DNA of 64,000 bases from Algibacter miyuki (lineage in GTDB: Bacteria; Bacteroidota; Bacteroidia; Flavobacteriales; Flavobacteriaceae), in assembly GCF_030409805.1 (NCBI RefSeq), contig NZ_JAUFQP010000010.1, forward strand, positions 501,001 to 565,000. Reading direction: 5' to 3'. The notes below the pieces were generated by a model. It was not told the DNA's origin. It worked only from the letters and a program-made list of their open reading frames with translations, and made no database searches. Positions within the stretch are counted from its first letter, which is position 1. The number at the start of each line of letters is the position of its first letter. Position numbers and translations under genes: made by a program. Of the stretch, positions 46,453-56,882 are shown one piece after another.

Positions 46453-47721
46453 ATGGAATCAGTTCAAGCAATAAAACAACGTTTTGGCATTATTGGTAAT
46501 ACACCAACGCTAAACCGAGCCATAGAAAAAGCCATACAAGTAGCACCAACCGATATTTCGGTTTTGGTTACTGGTGAAAGTGGTGTTGGTAAAGAAAGTA
46601 TTCCCAAAATCATACATCAATTATCGCATAGAAAGCACAATAAATATATTGCAGTAAACTGTGGCGCTATACCAGAAGGCACCATAGACTCAGAGCTTTT
46701 TGGACACGAAAAAGGTGCTTTTACAGGTGCTACTCAAACCCGAGAAGGTTATTTTGAAGTTGCCGATGGCGGCACCATTTTTTTAGATGAAGTTGGCGAG
46801 CTACCACTAACCACCCAAGTGCGTTTATTACGTGTTTTAGAAAACGGTGAGTTTTTAAAAGTAGGTTCTAGTAAAGTACAAAAAACCAACGTGCGTATTG
46901 TGGCCGCAACAAACGTTAATATGTTTGAAGCTATACAGAAAGAAAAATTTCGTGAAGATCTTTATTACCGTCTAAGTACGGTAGATATTAACTTACCACC
47001 GCTTAGAGAGCGTCAAGATGATATCCATTTATTATTCCGGAAATTTGCTAGCGATTTCGCTTTAAAATATAAAATGCCAACGGTTAAACTTACCGACCAT
47101 GCCGTGCAGGTGCTTATAAAACATCGCTGGAGTGGTAATATTCGTCAGTTACGAAACATCGCCGAACAAGTTTCCGTTTTAGAACAAAATAGAACCATTA
47201 GCGCTGAAACTCTTCACGGTTATTTACCTACATCGGGCGCTAATTTACCTGCGGTAATTAAAACATCTAAATCTGAAAGTGATTTTAGTAGCGAACGCGA
47301 AATTCTATACAAGGTGCTTTTTGATATGAAAGCAGACTTAAACGATTTGAAGAAACTCACTATGGAACTCATGAAGAATGGGAACTCCAAAGATGTCGAG
47401 AAGAAAAACGAAAGCCTAATTCAGAAAATCTATGGAGACGATGATGAAGATGTCGAAGATTTTGAAGAAAGCATTAACGACACCGAATTACTTTCTATTC
47501 CAGAGCGTTCTTCTCCTACTGAAGAAACAACAACGGCACAAGATAAATATCATTTTGCTGAAGAAATAGAGGAAGAAGAAACCTTATCTATCCATGATAA
47601 AGAATTGGAATTAATTAAAAAATCGTTAGAACGTCACAGCGGAAAGCGTAAATTAGCAGCTGCCGAACTTGGTATAAGTGAACGTACGCTTTACCGAAAA
47701 ATTAAACAATACGATTTGTAA
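46453..47721 (+). CDS. Sigma-54-interacting transcriptional activator
   Basis: The 422-residue protein consists of an AAA+ domain with Walker A GESGVGKE (41-48), the sigma-54 contact loop GAFTGA (88-93) and Walker B TIFLDE (108-113). An acidic linker (about 330-380) and a Fis-type helix-turn-helix (about 390-420) follow. There is no receiver, GAF or PAS domain before the AAA+ module, so its activity is probably set by expression level or a partner protein. It lies 4 bases after miaB. The sigma-54-like element before groES three genes downstream is a candidate target (inference). Confidence 0.93.
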   Translation: MESVQAIKQRFGIIGNTPTLNRAIEKAIQVAPTDISVLVTGESGVGKESIPKIIHQLSHRKHNKYIAVNCGAIPEGTIDSELFGHEKGAFTGATQTREGYFEVADGGTIFLDEVGELPLTTQVRLLRVLENGEFLKVGSSKVQKTNVRIVAATNVNMFEAIQKEKFREDLYYRLSTVDINLPPLRERQDDIHLLFRKFASDFALKYKMPTVKLTDHAVQVLIKHRWSGNIRQLRNIAEQVSVLEQNRTISAETLHGYLPTSGANLPAVIKTSKSESDFSSEREILYKVLFDMKADLNDLKKLTMELMKNGNSKDVEKKNESLIQKIYGDDDEDVEDFEESINDTELLSIPERSSPTEETTTAQDKYHFAEEIEEEETLSIHDKELELIKKSLERHSGKRKLAAAELGISERTLYRKIKQYDL

Positions 47722-47767
47722 ACTACCGTTTTATTACAAACCACGTTTACCAAATTAAAGCATAGCA

Positions 47768-48274
47768 ATGAAAAACACAACATATATTTTATTATTTCTA
47801 GCCATGGCAACCCTTACCAGTTGTGGAATATACTCGTTTACGGGCGCATCTATTCCTGCCGATACAAAAACCTATCAGGTTAATCGGTTTGAAAATAATG
47901 CCCTTTTAGTAGAACCTGGTTTAGAACGTGATTTTAAATTGGCTTTGGAAGATTTAATACAAAACCAAACCAACTTAAGCCTTGTACCTTCTAATGGCGA
48001 TTTGGTTTACGAAGGTGAAATTACGGGCTATCGTGTTTCGCCAACCACAGCAACATCATCGGACGTGGCAGCACAAAACAGATTAACCATTAGTGTGAAA
48101 CTACGTTTTTTCAATAGAAAAAAAGAAGAAGATGATTTAGAACAATCTTTTTCTTTTTATTATGATTATGACGGAACCTCTCAACTTATTGGAGCACAAA
48201 AAACCACGGCACACGAAGAAATTTTCGAACGCTTAACGCAAGATATTTTTAATGCCACATTGGCGAAATGGTAA
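47768..48274 (+). CDS. lptE: LPS-assembly lipoprotein LptE
   Basis: The 168-residue protein has a lipobox ending in C19 (TLTSCGIYSFTG) and the alpha/beta fold seen in LptE-like proteins of Bacteroidota (SIPADTKTYQVNRFENNA, then LTISVKLRFFNRKKEEDDLEQSFSF). LptE plugs the LptD barrel that places LPS in the outer leaflet. Sequence similarity to proteobacterial LptE is low; the call rests on the lipobox, size, motif pattern and the conserved place between the sigma-54 activator and secG. Confidence 0.85.
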   Translation: MKNTTYILLFLAMATLTSCGIYSFTGASIPADTKTYQVNRFENNALLVEPGLERDFKLALEDLIQNQTNLSLVPSNGDLVYEGEITGYRVSPTTATSSDVAAQNRLTISVKLRFFNRKKEEDDLEQSFSFYYDYDGTSQLIGAQKTTAHEEIFERLTQDIFNATLAKW

Positions 48275-48332
48275 AACCGTTTTAAACATCTATAATAGTC
48301 TAACATCAATTATTAAAAATTTGGCTTAGCCA

Positions 48333-49298
48333 ATGAATCAAAACGATTTCACATATTTATTACAACATCCAGAAGCCATCACACATCAACAAACTGTGGC
48401 GATAAAATCTGTTATAGATGAATTTCCGTATTTTCAATCCGCTCGTGCAATTCATTTAAAAGGTTTAAAAAACCAGAGTAGTTTGGCCTATAATCAGGCT
48501 TTAAAAACTACGGCTGCTTATACTTCCGATAGAAGTGTTTTGTTCGATTTTATTACTTCCGAAGCATTTATTCAGAATGAAATTTCAAAATACATCAAAC
48601 AAAACATAGCACATGTTAATGATATTGAGGTTGATATTGAAGACATTACCGTTAATAAAAAAGTGACTATTGATGATACTTTAAAGCAACAGATAGAAGC
48701 TACGACAGGTGTTTTAGACCCTTCATTATTTGAACCTAAAGAAGCAAGACCAATAAAAGAAACGACTTTTATTCATGAAACTCCTGCAACTATAGAAAAT
48801 GCTATTTCAACCCAAACAGAAGAAAATGCACCCGAAACGGTTTTAAGTTTAGGGCAACCACTTCCTTTTGATAAAACAGAAACCCATTCGTTTAACGAGT
48901 GGTTAAAACTATCCCGTTTTAAACCTATTGAAAGAATTGAAAACAGGCAACTAGATAAAATAAAACCGAAAAAAGACAAACCGGCTAAAATTAAATCGCC
49001 AGAAGCTTTAGAAAAGGAAAAAAAGTTCGATTTAATAGATCAATTCATCATAAAAAACCCAAAAATAAACCCTACAAAGCCGCTTTTGCAAAAAGGAAAT
49101 TTAGCCAAAGCGCAAATGATACAGCCGGAAGCCTTAATGACAGAGACTTTAGCGCGTATTTACGTAGAACAAAAAAACTATCCGAAGGCAATTCAATCTT
49201 ATAAGATTTTAAGTTTGAAATATCCAGAAAAAAGTGGTTTCTTTGCAGACCAAATTAAGGCAGTAAAACAATTACAAGAACAAAATAACAAAAGATAA
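48333..49298 (+). CDS. TPR-containing protein of unknown function
   Basis: The 321-residue protein has an N-terminal helical part (about 1-85), a long polar linker rich in Glu, Thr and Lys (about 105-235), and a C-terminal helix pair of TPR type (LARIYVEQKNYPKAIQSYKILSLKYPEK). No signal peptide or membrane segment is evident, so it is probably cytoplasmic. Its stop overlaps the secG start by one base, a synteny common in Flavobacteriia. A scaffolding role is likely; nothing more precise can be said. Confidence 0.78.
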   Translation: MNQNDFTYLLQHPEAITHQQTVAIKSVIDEFPYFQSARAIHLKGLKNQSSLAYNQALKTTAAYTSDRSVLFDFITSEAFIQNEISKYIKQNIAHVNDIEVDIEDITVNKKVTIDDTLKQQIEATTGVLDPSLFEPKEARPIKETTFIHETPATIENAISTQTEENAPETVLSLGQPLPFDKTETHSFNEWLKLSRFKPIERIENRQLDKIKPKKDKPAKIKSPEALEKEKKFDLIDQFIIKNPKINPTKPLLQKGNLAKAQMIQPEALMTETLARIYVEQKNYPKAIQSYKILSLKYPEKSGFFADQIKAVKQLQEQNNKR

Positions 49299-49645
49299 TG
49301 AGTACGTTTACAATATTTTTAGCATTAATAGTTGTGGTTGCATTTTTACTAATTGTAGTAATCATGGTGCAAAACCCTAAAGGAGGTGGATTATCTTCTT
49401 CTTTTGGTGGCGGTGGAACCCAACAATTAGGTGGTGTAAAAAAGACTACCGACTTTTTAGATAAAAGCACATGGTATTTAGCCACATTTTTACTAATATT
49501 AATATTAGCTTCTAATGTCGCTATTAATAGAGGAGATTCTACTATAGAATCTAAAGCACTAGATTTAGATGCTACAACAACACAACCTTTACCTACAACA
49601 ACTACAGCACCAGATGCTGCTACAATAAAGGATAGTGTGAACTAA
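49298..49645 (+). CDS. secG: Preprotein translocase subunit SecG
   Basis: The 115-residue protein has two membrane helices (about 3-23 and 55-75) joined by the SecG loop (MVQNPKGGGLSSSFGG) and a Thr/Pro-rich periplasmic tail typical of Bacteroidota. SecG assists SecYE in SecA-driven export. Translation is coupled to the TPR gene (TAATG), and a terminator follows. Confidence 0.95.
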   Translation: MSTFTIFLALIVVVAFLLIVVIMVQNPKGGGLSSSFGGGGTQQLGGVKKTTDFLDKSTWYLATFLLILILASNVAINRGDSTIESKALDLDATTTQPLPTTTTAPDAATIKDSVN

Positions 49646-49667
49646 TACTTTTTTTAAAAAATAGAAT

Positions 49668-49700
49668 AAAAAATGCCAACTTATACAGTTGGCATTTTTT
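49668..49700 (+). terminator. Terminator after secG
   Basis: AAAAAATGCCAAC and GTTGGCATTTTTT are exact 13-base complements with a 7-base loop and terminal T-run. It separates the miaB-secG operon from groESL. Confidence 0.9.
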
Positions 49701-49729
49701 ATTTCTGCAAGTTTGTCAGTCGCTGTCCC

Positions 49730-49745
49730 TTGGCATATTTTTAGC
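49730..49745 (+). promoter_or_regulatory. Sigma-54-like -24/-12 element before groES
   Basis: TTGGCATATTTTTAGC has the GG and GC dinucleotides separated by exactly 10 bases, as in sigma-54 sites (TGGCAC-N5-TTGC). The expected start near 49757 would leave about 40 bases before groES. It is preceded by TGTCAGTCGCTGTC, a partly symmetrical element that might bind a regulator. No CIRCE repeat is present. Confidence 0.5.
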
Positions 49746-49796
49746 GTACTATTAAAGCATCATATATAATTTAATTAATTAAAAAATAACATCACA

Positions 49797-50072
49797 ATGA
49801 GCTTAAACATTAAACCATTAGCAGACCGCGTTCTAATTGAGCCTGCTGCTGCTGAAACGAAAACAGCTTCAGGAATTATTATTCCAGATAATGCTAAAGA
49901 AAAACCACAAAAAGGAACTGTTGTTGCTGCTGGTAAAGGTACCAAAGACGAACCTATTACTGTAAAAGTTGGCGATACCGTACTTTATGGTAAATATGCT
50001 GGTACTGAGCTTAAATTAGAAGGTACCGATTATTTAATTATGCGTGAGAGCGATATTCTTGCGATTATTTAA
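49797..50072 (+). CDS. groES: Co-chaperonin GroES
   Basis: The 91-residue protein is a typical Cpn10 ([35 protein letters not shown] in its N-terminal half, with the mobile loop at about 15-33). It caps the GroEL ring. It is first in the groESL operon and 102 bases before groEL; the gap contains two palindromes. Confidence 0.98.
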   Translation: MSLNIKPLADRVLIEPAAAETKTASGIIIPDNAKEKPQKGTVVAAGKGTKDEPITVKVGDTVLYGKYAGTELKLEGTDYLIMRESDILAII

Positions 50073-50085
50073 ACCGCTTTTTTCA

Positions 50086-50103
50086 TTTCCGTGAAAGCGG
50101 AAA
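50086..50103. repeat. REP-like palindrome TTTCCG-TGAAAG-CGGAAA in the groES-groEL gap
   Basis: A 6-bp perfect stem whose flanks resemble the palindrome at 16416-16431. A second dyad, TTCCC-N8-GGGAA, lies at 50139-50156. Both would be transcribed between groES and groEL and may affect mRNA processing. Confidence 0.45.
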
Positions 50104-50159
50104 TCTCATCAAGTTAAACTAAATTTTCACTAAATAGTTTCCCGTATTTCTGGGAATAA

Positions 50160-51803
<1,644 letters not shown>

Positions 51804-51861
51804 TCCATCAATATTGAAGTATTGTTCCGATAAAAATATCGAGCCGTACTTATAACACTTT

Positions 51862-51893
51862 AAAAGGCTTCTTAATACTTTAAGAAGCCTTTT
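51862..51893 (+). terminator. groEL terminator
   Basis: AAAAGGCTTCTTAA and TTAAGAAGCCTTTT are exact 14-base complements with a 4-base loop (TACT) and a following T-run. Confidence 0.92.
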
Positions 51894-51992
51894 TTATGCT
51901 TAAAATATACTCGGCTCCGGTTATCCAATACTATATCAAAACAGATAATAATCTCTTTGCTCTTTTAAAGTGTAACTATTGATATAAAACAT

Positions 51993-52023
51993 AAAAACTC
52001 CAAGCATAACACTTGGAGTTTTT
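51993..52023 (-). terminator. Terminator of the fasciclin/SusCD operon
   Basis: AAAAACTCCAAG and CTTGGAGTTTTT pair perfectly over 12 bases with a 7-base loop. On the minus strand it lies 55 bases after the SusD stop at 52079; it faces the groEL terminator in this convergent gap. Confidence 0.85.
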
Positions 52024-52078
52024 CCCTTTTAAAAAATACTAATGTAATATTTAGCTAAAAATATAATCTTACATTATA

Positions 52079-53689
52079 CTAGTTTGACACAAAGTTATCA
52101 GGAATAGTATATGGTAAAAACCAGTTTTCTGGGTTTTGTAATTTTTGTTTAATAGTAGCACCAGTACCAGCATCACCAGAAGTTATAAACTTATCGGCTA
52201 CAGCATCGGCTAAAATATCAGGATTGTTTGCACGTATTGAAAAACGCATTAAATCTTCCCATCTATTGCCTTCAAAAGCTAATTCTAAAGCGGCTTCGTT
52301 TAAAATTAACGCTCCTACTTCTTCAATAGCAGTTGAGCTTGTTAAGTCTAAATCTAAACCAACAGGCGCTAAACCTGCACGACCACGAACACCTAAGTTT
52401 CCAGAAACTGGTTCGTCACTATTATTTACAGTATAATAAACTTCCATATCGAAATTTAAATACCATTCTTCATTTTCAAATATTGGTGCATCCACAGGGT
52501 CAACATTCGGGTTATTAAAAATACCATTTACAATTGCCAACGCTTGCTCTGGGTGTCCTGCATAATTAATTGCTTCTGCATATCTTAAATATACTTTAGC
52601 CACTCTAGTCCAACTAAAATAGTCATATTGGTATTTAGAAATTAAAGGTTCTGCAGCTTCAATAGTAGCCGATAACTTAGCTCTTTCATCTCTATTATCT
52701 TCTACAGCTTCACCTTCATATCCCATAGATTGACTATTCCAATTGGTAATAATAGATGTAGATGCTTGTAATTGTTTAGTAACAACCTCAAAACTATTAT
52801 TTGGTTGTCTAAATTGCTCACTAAAGGCTACATAATCAATAACTTCGTTTGTACGAACGCTTTCGTCAAATATATCCGCCCATCCATCAGAATAAGTATA
52901 ATTGTCATTATTTTCTGTAACGGTAATCGTATTACTACTTAAGTTATAGTTACGACCATCAAACATGGCTTTATTTAAAAAGAACATATAATATGTTGCC
53001 GCTTGAGTATTATTACCTTTCCATAAATTTAAATCCCCCAAAAGAACGAATTGATCTGGAATCATTTTAAAAATTTCAAACCCCAAAGATCCTGCATACT
53101 TCGACACATTTTCCACATTCATAACACCCTGAAGGTTTGCTATTAATTGATCTATTCCTTCATCGAAAGATAATAATGGATACGTATCATCCAAATCATC
53201 ACTTGTTCTAATCGGCTTTGTAATGTATGGCAACTTACCGTAATTGATAAGAATTTGCATTTGCGCCCAAGTTCTAATTCTTAAGATAGACGCATAATCT
53301 TCTAATAATTCTTCTTCGTAAGCCTGTGTATCAATACCTTCTAAAGCGAAGTTACAGTTGTTAATAATCGAGAACATAGTTGTTAAATCGGCATAGCTAT
53401 TATCGGTGCTTATATCATGATTATTAACCTCTCTAAGTTCATCAATAGTACTTGCAGTTACATTGGCTAAATCGGCACGCAGTTCTCCTAAAACCACATA
53501 TTGCCCCACCACTTCTTGCATTTGTGAAAGTACTCCAAACAATGCTGATCGTGCATCTATTTGATCGTCCCCAAGATAATCCTCAGCAAGTAATACTTCT
53601 TCTGGTTCTACTTCTAACATACTCTCGCAAGATGTTAAAAGTGTTAATCCGAAAAGTATACTGAACGTAATATTTCTATATTGTTTCAT
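52079..53689 (-). CDS. SusD-family lipoprotein (second pair of the fasciclin operon)
   Basis: The 536-residue protein has a lipoprotein signal (LLTSCESML) and SusD features: an N-terminal ARSALFGVLSQMQEVVGQYVVLGELRADL region, ILRIRTWAQMQILINYGKLPY in the first TPR-like helices, and a C-terminal EAALELAFEGNRWEDLMRF segment. It would hold ligand above its SusC partner, whose gene ends 39 bases upstream. It is the last gene of the operon and is followed by a terminator. Confidence 0.92.
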   Translation of the reverse strand: MKQYRNITFSILFGLTLLTSCESMLEVEPEEVLLAEDYLGDDQIDARSALFGVLSQMQEVVGQYVVLGELRADLANVTASTIDELREVNNHDISTDNSYADLTTMFSIINNCNFALEGIDTQAYEEELLEDYASILRIRTWAQMQILINYGKLPYITKPIRTSDDLDDTYPLLSFDEGIDQLIANLQGVMNVENVSKYAGSLGFEIFKMIPDQFVLLGDLNLWKGNNTQAATYYMFFLNKAMFDGRNYNLSSNTITVTENNDNYTYSDGWADIFDESVRTNEVIDYVAFSEQFRQPNNSFEVVTKQLQASTSIITNWNSQSMGYEGEAVEDNRDERAKLSATIEAAEPLISKYQYDYFSWTRVAKVYLRYAEAINYAGHPEQALAIVNGIFNNPNVDPVDAPIFENEEWYLNFDMEVYYTVNNSDEPVSGNLGVRGRAGLAPVGLDLDLTSSTAIEEVGALILNEAALELAFEGNRWEDLMRFSIRANNPDILADAVADKFITSGDAGTGATIKQKLQNPENWFLPYTIPDNFVSN

Positions 53690-53728
53690 TTATATCTGTT
53701 TTTTAAATTTGAATCTATTATACAAAAA

Positions 53729-56700
53729 TTATAGTCCTACTCTAACTCCAACTAAAACTGAAGTATATTGAGGTGTTAAACCGGCATCGATACCTTGTAA
53801 ATAACTAGTTTGCGACGAGCTTACTTCTGGGTCGAAACCTAAATAATCTGTAATAGTAAATAAGTTATTTGCCGTTAGGTAAACTGTGGCATTAAAAAAG
53901 TCTGGACTATAAGATAATGATAGGGTTTTTAGACGGATGTATGATCCATCTTCAATCCAACGATCTGAAAATCTTGAATTCCCAACCGCATCTCCATAAA
54001 CGGCACGGGGAATGGTTGTGTTTTGGTTTGCAACCGTCCAACGATTAGCAACCGCTTGACTTTGGTTTGCTAGTCCCGACATAGATTCTGTTTGCCAGCG
54101 TTGTGCGTTGTACACATCGTTTCCTTGACTGAATGAAAACACCGCTGATAAAGATATGTTTTTGTATGTGAATGTATTGTAAACCATTCCTGTAAAATCT
54201 GGATTAGGGTTACCTATTACCACACGATCATCTTCATTAATCACGTTGTCCGAATCATCGCTATTGACAAAACGTACATCACCTGCAACAAATGGCTGTT
54301 CAAAGCCTGCAAAATCGGCCCAGTTCAAACCTTCCGTAGAAGCCTCAGTTGCATTGTTGTAAATTCCATCTGTTTTATAACCGTAGAATAAGCCTAAAGC
54401 ACTACCCTCTCTATTAATAATAGTGGCATTTACACCATCGATATCATAAATTTGTTCGTTACCAGGTAAAGAAACAATCTCGTTTTTGTATTGTGAAATA
54501 TTTCCACCAACATCCCAACTGAAATTATCAGTATTAACGATACGCGCATTAACCGATAATTCGAATCCTTTGTTTGTAAGTTTTCCGTCGTTAGAAAGGA
54601 AACCTTCACTACCAAAGACTGGGTTAATACTTGTTTGGTTTAATAAACCATCTGTTACATTATTAAAGTAATCGAAATTGAAAGCTAAACGTTCGTTAAA
54701 CAAACCTAAATCTAAACCTAAATTAGCCTTAGTCGTTTCTTCCCAACGGATAGAACTTTTTGCAATATTACCATTAACAAGTCCTGTTCCTTCTAAAAAT
54801 CTAGTCGGTACAAAGTAAGATTCGGCATTATAGTTTCCAATACCATCGTTACCTGTTAAACCATAACTTGCTCTAAATTTTAATTGATCTACAACTTTAT
54901 TGTTTGCCATAAAGTTTTCTGAAGATATTAACCAACCTAATCCTAGTGCTGGAAAAACTCCCACTGATTTATCGTCACCAAAGCGAGATGAACCATCAAA
55001 AGCCAAATTATAACTAACAAAATATTTATTTAAAAAAGAATAATCACCATTAGCATAAAGTGAAGCATATTTCCAGTTACCAATATCTCCAGAGGTTACA
55101 AAGGTATCTCTATTACCATTGTTTAATGATGTAAACTGATCATCTGCAGAGTTACCACTTATAGAGTATGAGTTTTCATAATCATTTTGATTGTAACGCA
55201 CCCCTAAGTTTATAGAAAAATCGTGGATATTATCAACGTTTAATTTATAGTTTAATCGTGTATCGTTATAGATAGCGAATAAGCTTTCTACACTTACTTT
55301 TGATGTACGGTAAAAAGCATCACCATACTCATTACTTTCTTCAGATAATCCTAAATCTGGTAAAAATACATTTTGTCTGTTTTTAATATAGTTTACACCT
55401 GACAATGAACTCAAAGTTAATTTATCCGAAATTTTATATCCGAAATTTAATTGCCCGTATAAGTTATAATCTTTCGCTACAAATGTAGCCACATCGGTAA
55501 TAACTACCGGGTTAGTAAACCCACCGATATTATCAACATCTTGATAAATATCTGTAACAACACCATCTGCATTTTCTGTATAAGGTGCTAAAAATGGTGA
55601 TTTGTTTAACGCAGAATATATTGGAGATGTACTCATTAAGCCATCATCATATAAACTTCTATCTGTATAAGCTACACTTAAGTTTGTAGATAAAGATAAT
55701 CTATCTGTAATGTTTGTATCCGCATTAAAACGTGTTGTAAAACGTTCGAAATTTGAATTAGAAATTACGCCTCCATTAGTAGAGTACCCTACCGATAAGC
55801 CATATTTTGCAATTTCATCACCACCTGTTACTTTTAAATAGTATTCATTAACATAATTATCATCAAAAACTTCTTTTTGCCAATCGGTAGAGTTATGGTA
55901 TTTTTCATAATCTTGAAACGAAGGACTTTCATTAAAATAAGGTAAATTACTTATTTCGCTATTGGTGTAAAGTCCAGAGTTATTTAATTGATTAGATAAA
56001 TAGCTTTTGTACTGATCAGCATTCATCATTCTAATATTATCTGGCGATACATTTAAACCTGCTTGCGCATAAAAATCTATTTTAGTTGTAACATCATCCG
56101 TTTTATTAGTTTCAATAAGTATCACACCATTCGCTGCTCTTGACCCGTATATAGATGCAGCATCTTTAATTACCGTAATACTCGCGATATCTTTAGGGTT
56201 AATATCCGATAATGGATCGTAGCTATACCCTCTAATAATAGAATTATTACTAAATGTATTTGTTTCGATCATCATACCATCTATAACAATTAATGGTTGT
56301 GTAGAACTATTTAAAGTATTATACCCTCTAATAAAATTATTAGATCCAATACCAGGAATCCCTGAACGCATTACACTTCGCATACCACTTAACTCGTTCC
56401 CTGTCATCATATTTGCTGCAGATTCACGAGAGGTTGCAATATTTCCTTCTTTTACAGAAATAGCACTTACTACCGACGCGTTACTTTTATCTCTAAGCGG
56501 CGTATGAATATCTTTATAGTATGTGTTAAAATCTTTCTTATTAATTTTAATTTCAAGTGTAGATCGGCCTCTTAAAGCGACTTCTTTATTTTGAAATTCT
56601 TGGCTACTTAATGTAAGTGTAGCTCTACCATCTGGAACTTTTATAGAAAAGGCACCTTTTTCGTCAGTTAATACTGAAGAAAACTGACCCGCTCTTACGT

Positions 56701-56845
56701 TAACACCAGCCAAAGGCTCATCATTAGTGGCGTTAAGGACTGTTCCCGTAACTATTTTATTCGATTTTTCCTGCCCTTGCGATGCAAAAGTGATTCCGAA
56801 AAACAGAATGAAAAGCAGGGAATATGTATTTTTTATTTTCATCAT
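53729..56845 (-). CDS. SusC/RagA-family TonB-dependent receptor (second of the operon)
   Basis: With the start at 56845 (1038 residues) a normal signal peptide follows; an ATG at 56860 is also in frame. After it comes a CarboxypepD_reg-like domain (VTGTVLNATNDEPLAGVNV), then an unusual stretch before the plug. The plug contains FIRGYNTLNSSTQPLIVIDGMMIE and DAASIYGSRAANGVILIET, and the outer-membrane barrel follows. There is no STN domain, so it does not signal through a FecR. The VGYG motif common in SusC proteins is absent. It is transcribed 22 bases after the second fasciclin gene. Confidence 0.92.
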   Translation of the reverse strand: MMKIKNTYSLLFILFFGITFASQGQEKSNKIVTGTVLNATNDEPLAGVNVRAGQFSSVLTDEKGAFSIKVPDGRATLTLSSQEFQNKEVALRGRSTLEIKINKKDFNTYYKDIHTPLRDKSNASVVSAISVKEGNIATSRESAANMMTGNELSGMRSVMRSGIPGIGSNNFIRGYNTLNSSTQPLIVIDGMMIETNTFSNNSIIRGYSYDPLSDINPKDIASITVIKDAASIYGSRAANGVILIETNKTDDVTTKIDFYAQAGLNVSPDNIRMMNADQYKSYLSNQLNNSGLYTNSEISNLPYFNESPSFQDYEKYHNSTDWQKEVFDDNYVNEYYLKVTGGDEIAKYGLSVGYSTNGGVISNSNFERFTTRFNADTNITDRLSLSTNLSVAYTDRSLYDDGLMSTSPIYSALNKSPFLAPYTENADGVVTDIYQDVDNIGGFTNPVVITDVATFVAKDYNLYGQLNFGYKISDKLTLSSLSGVNYIKNRQNVFLPDLGLSEESNEYGDAFYRTSKVSVESLFAIYNDTRLNYKLNVDNIHDFSINLGVRYNQNDYENSYSISGNSADDQFTSLNNGNRDTFVTSGDIGNWKYASLYANGDYSFLNKYFVSYNLAFDGSSRFGDDKSVGVFPALGLGWLISSENFMANNKVVDQLKFRASYGLTGNDGIGNYNAESYFVPTRFLEGTGLVNGNIAKSSIRWEETTKANLGLDLGLFNERLAFNFDYFNNVTDGLLNQTSINPVFGSEGFLSNDGKLTNKGFELSVNARIVNTDNFSWDVGGNISQYKNEIVSLPGNEQIYDIDGVNATIINREGSALGLFYGYKTDGIYNNATEASTEGLNWADFAGFEQPFVAGDVRFVNSDDSDNVINEDDRVVIGNPNPDFTGMVYNTFTYKNISLSAVFSFSQGNDVYNAQRWQTESMSGLANQSQAVANRWTVANQNTTIPRAVYGDAVGNSRFSDRWIEDGSYIRLKTLSLSYSPDFFNATVYLTANNLFTITDYLGFDPEVSSSQTSYLQGIDAGLTPQYTSVLVGVRVGL

Positions 56846-56882
56846 AATCTGATAATTCATGTTTATTTTTTAGTTAAAATAC

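Noticed and set aside
49701..49796. CIRCE operator (TTAGCACTC-N9-GAGTGCTAA) before groES
   Set aside because: Neither half-site is present.
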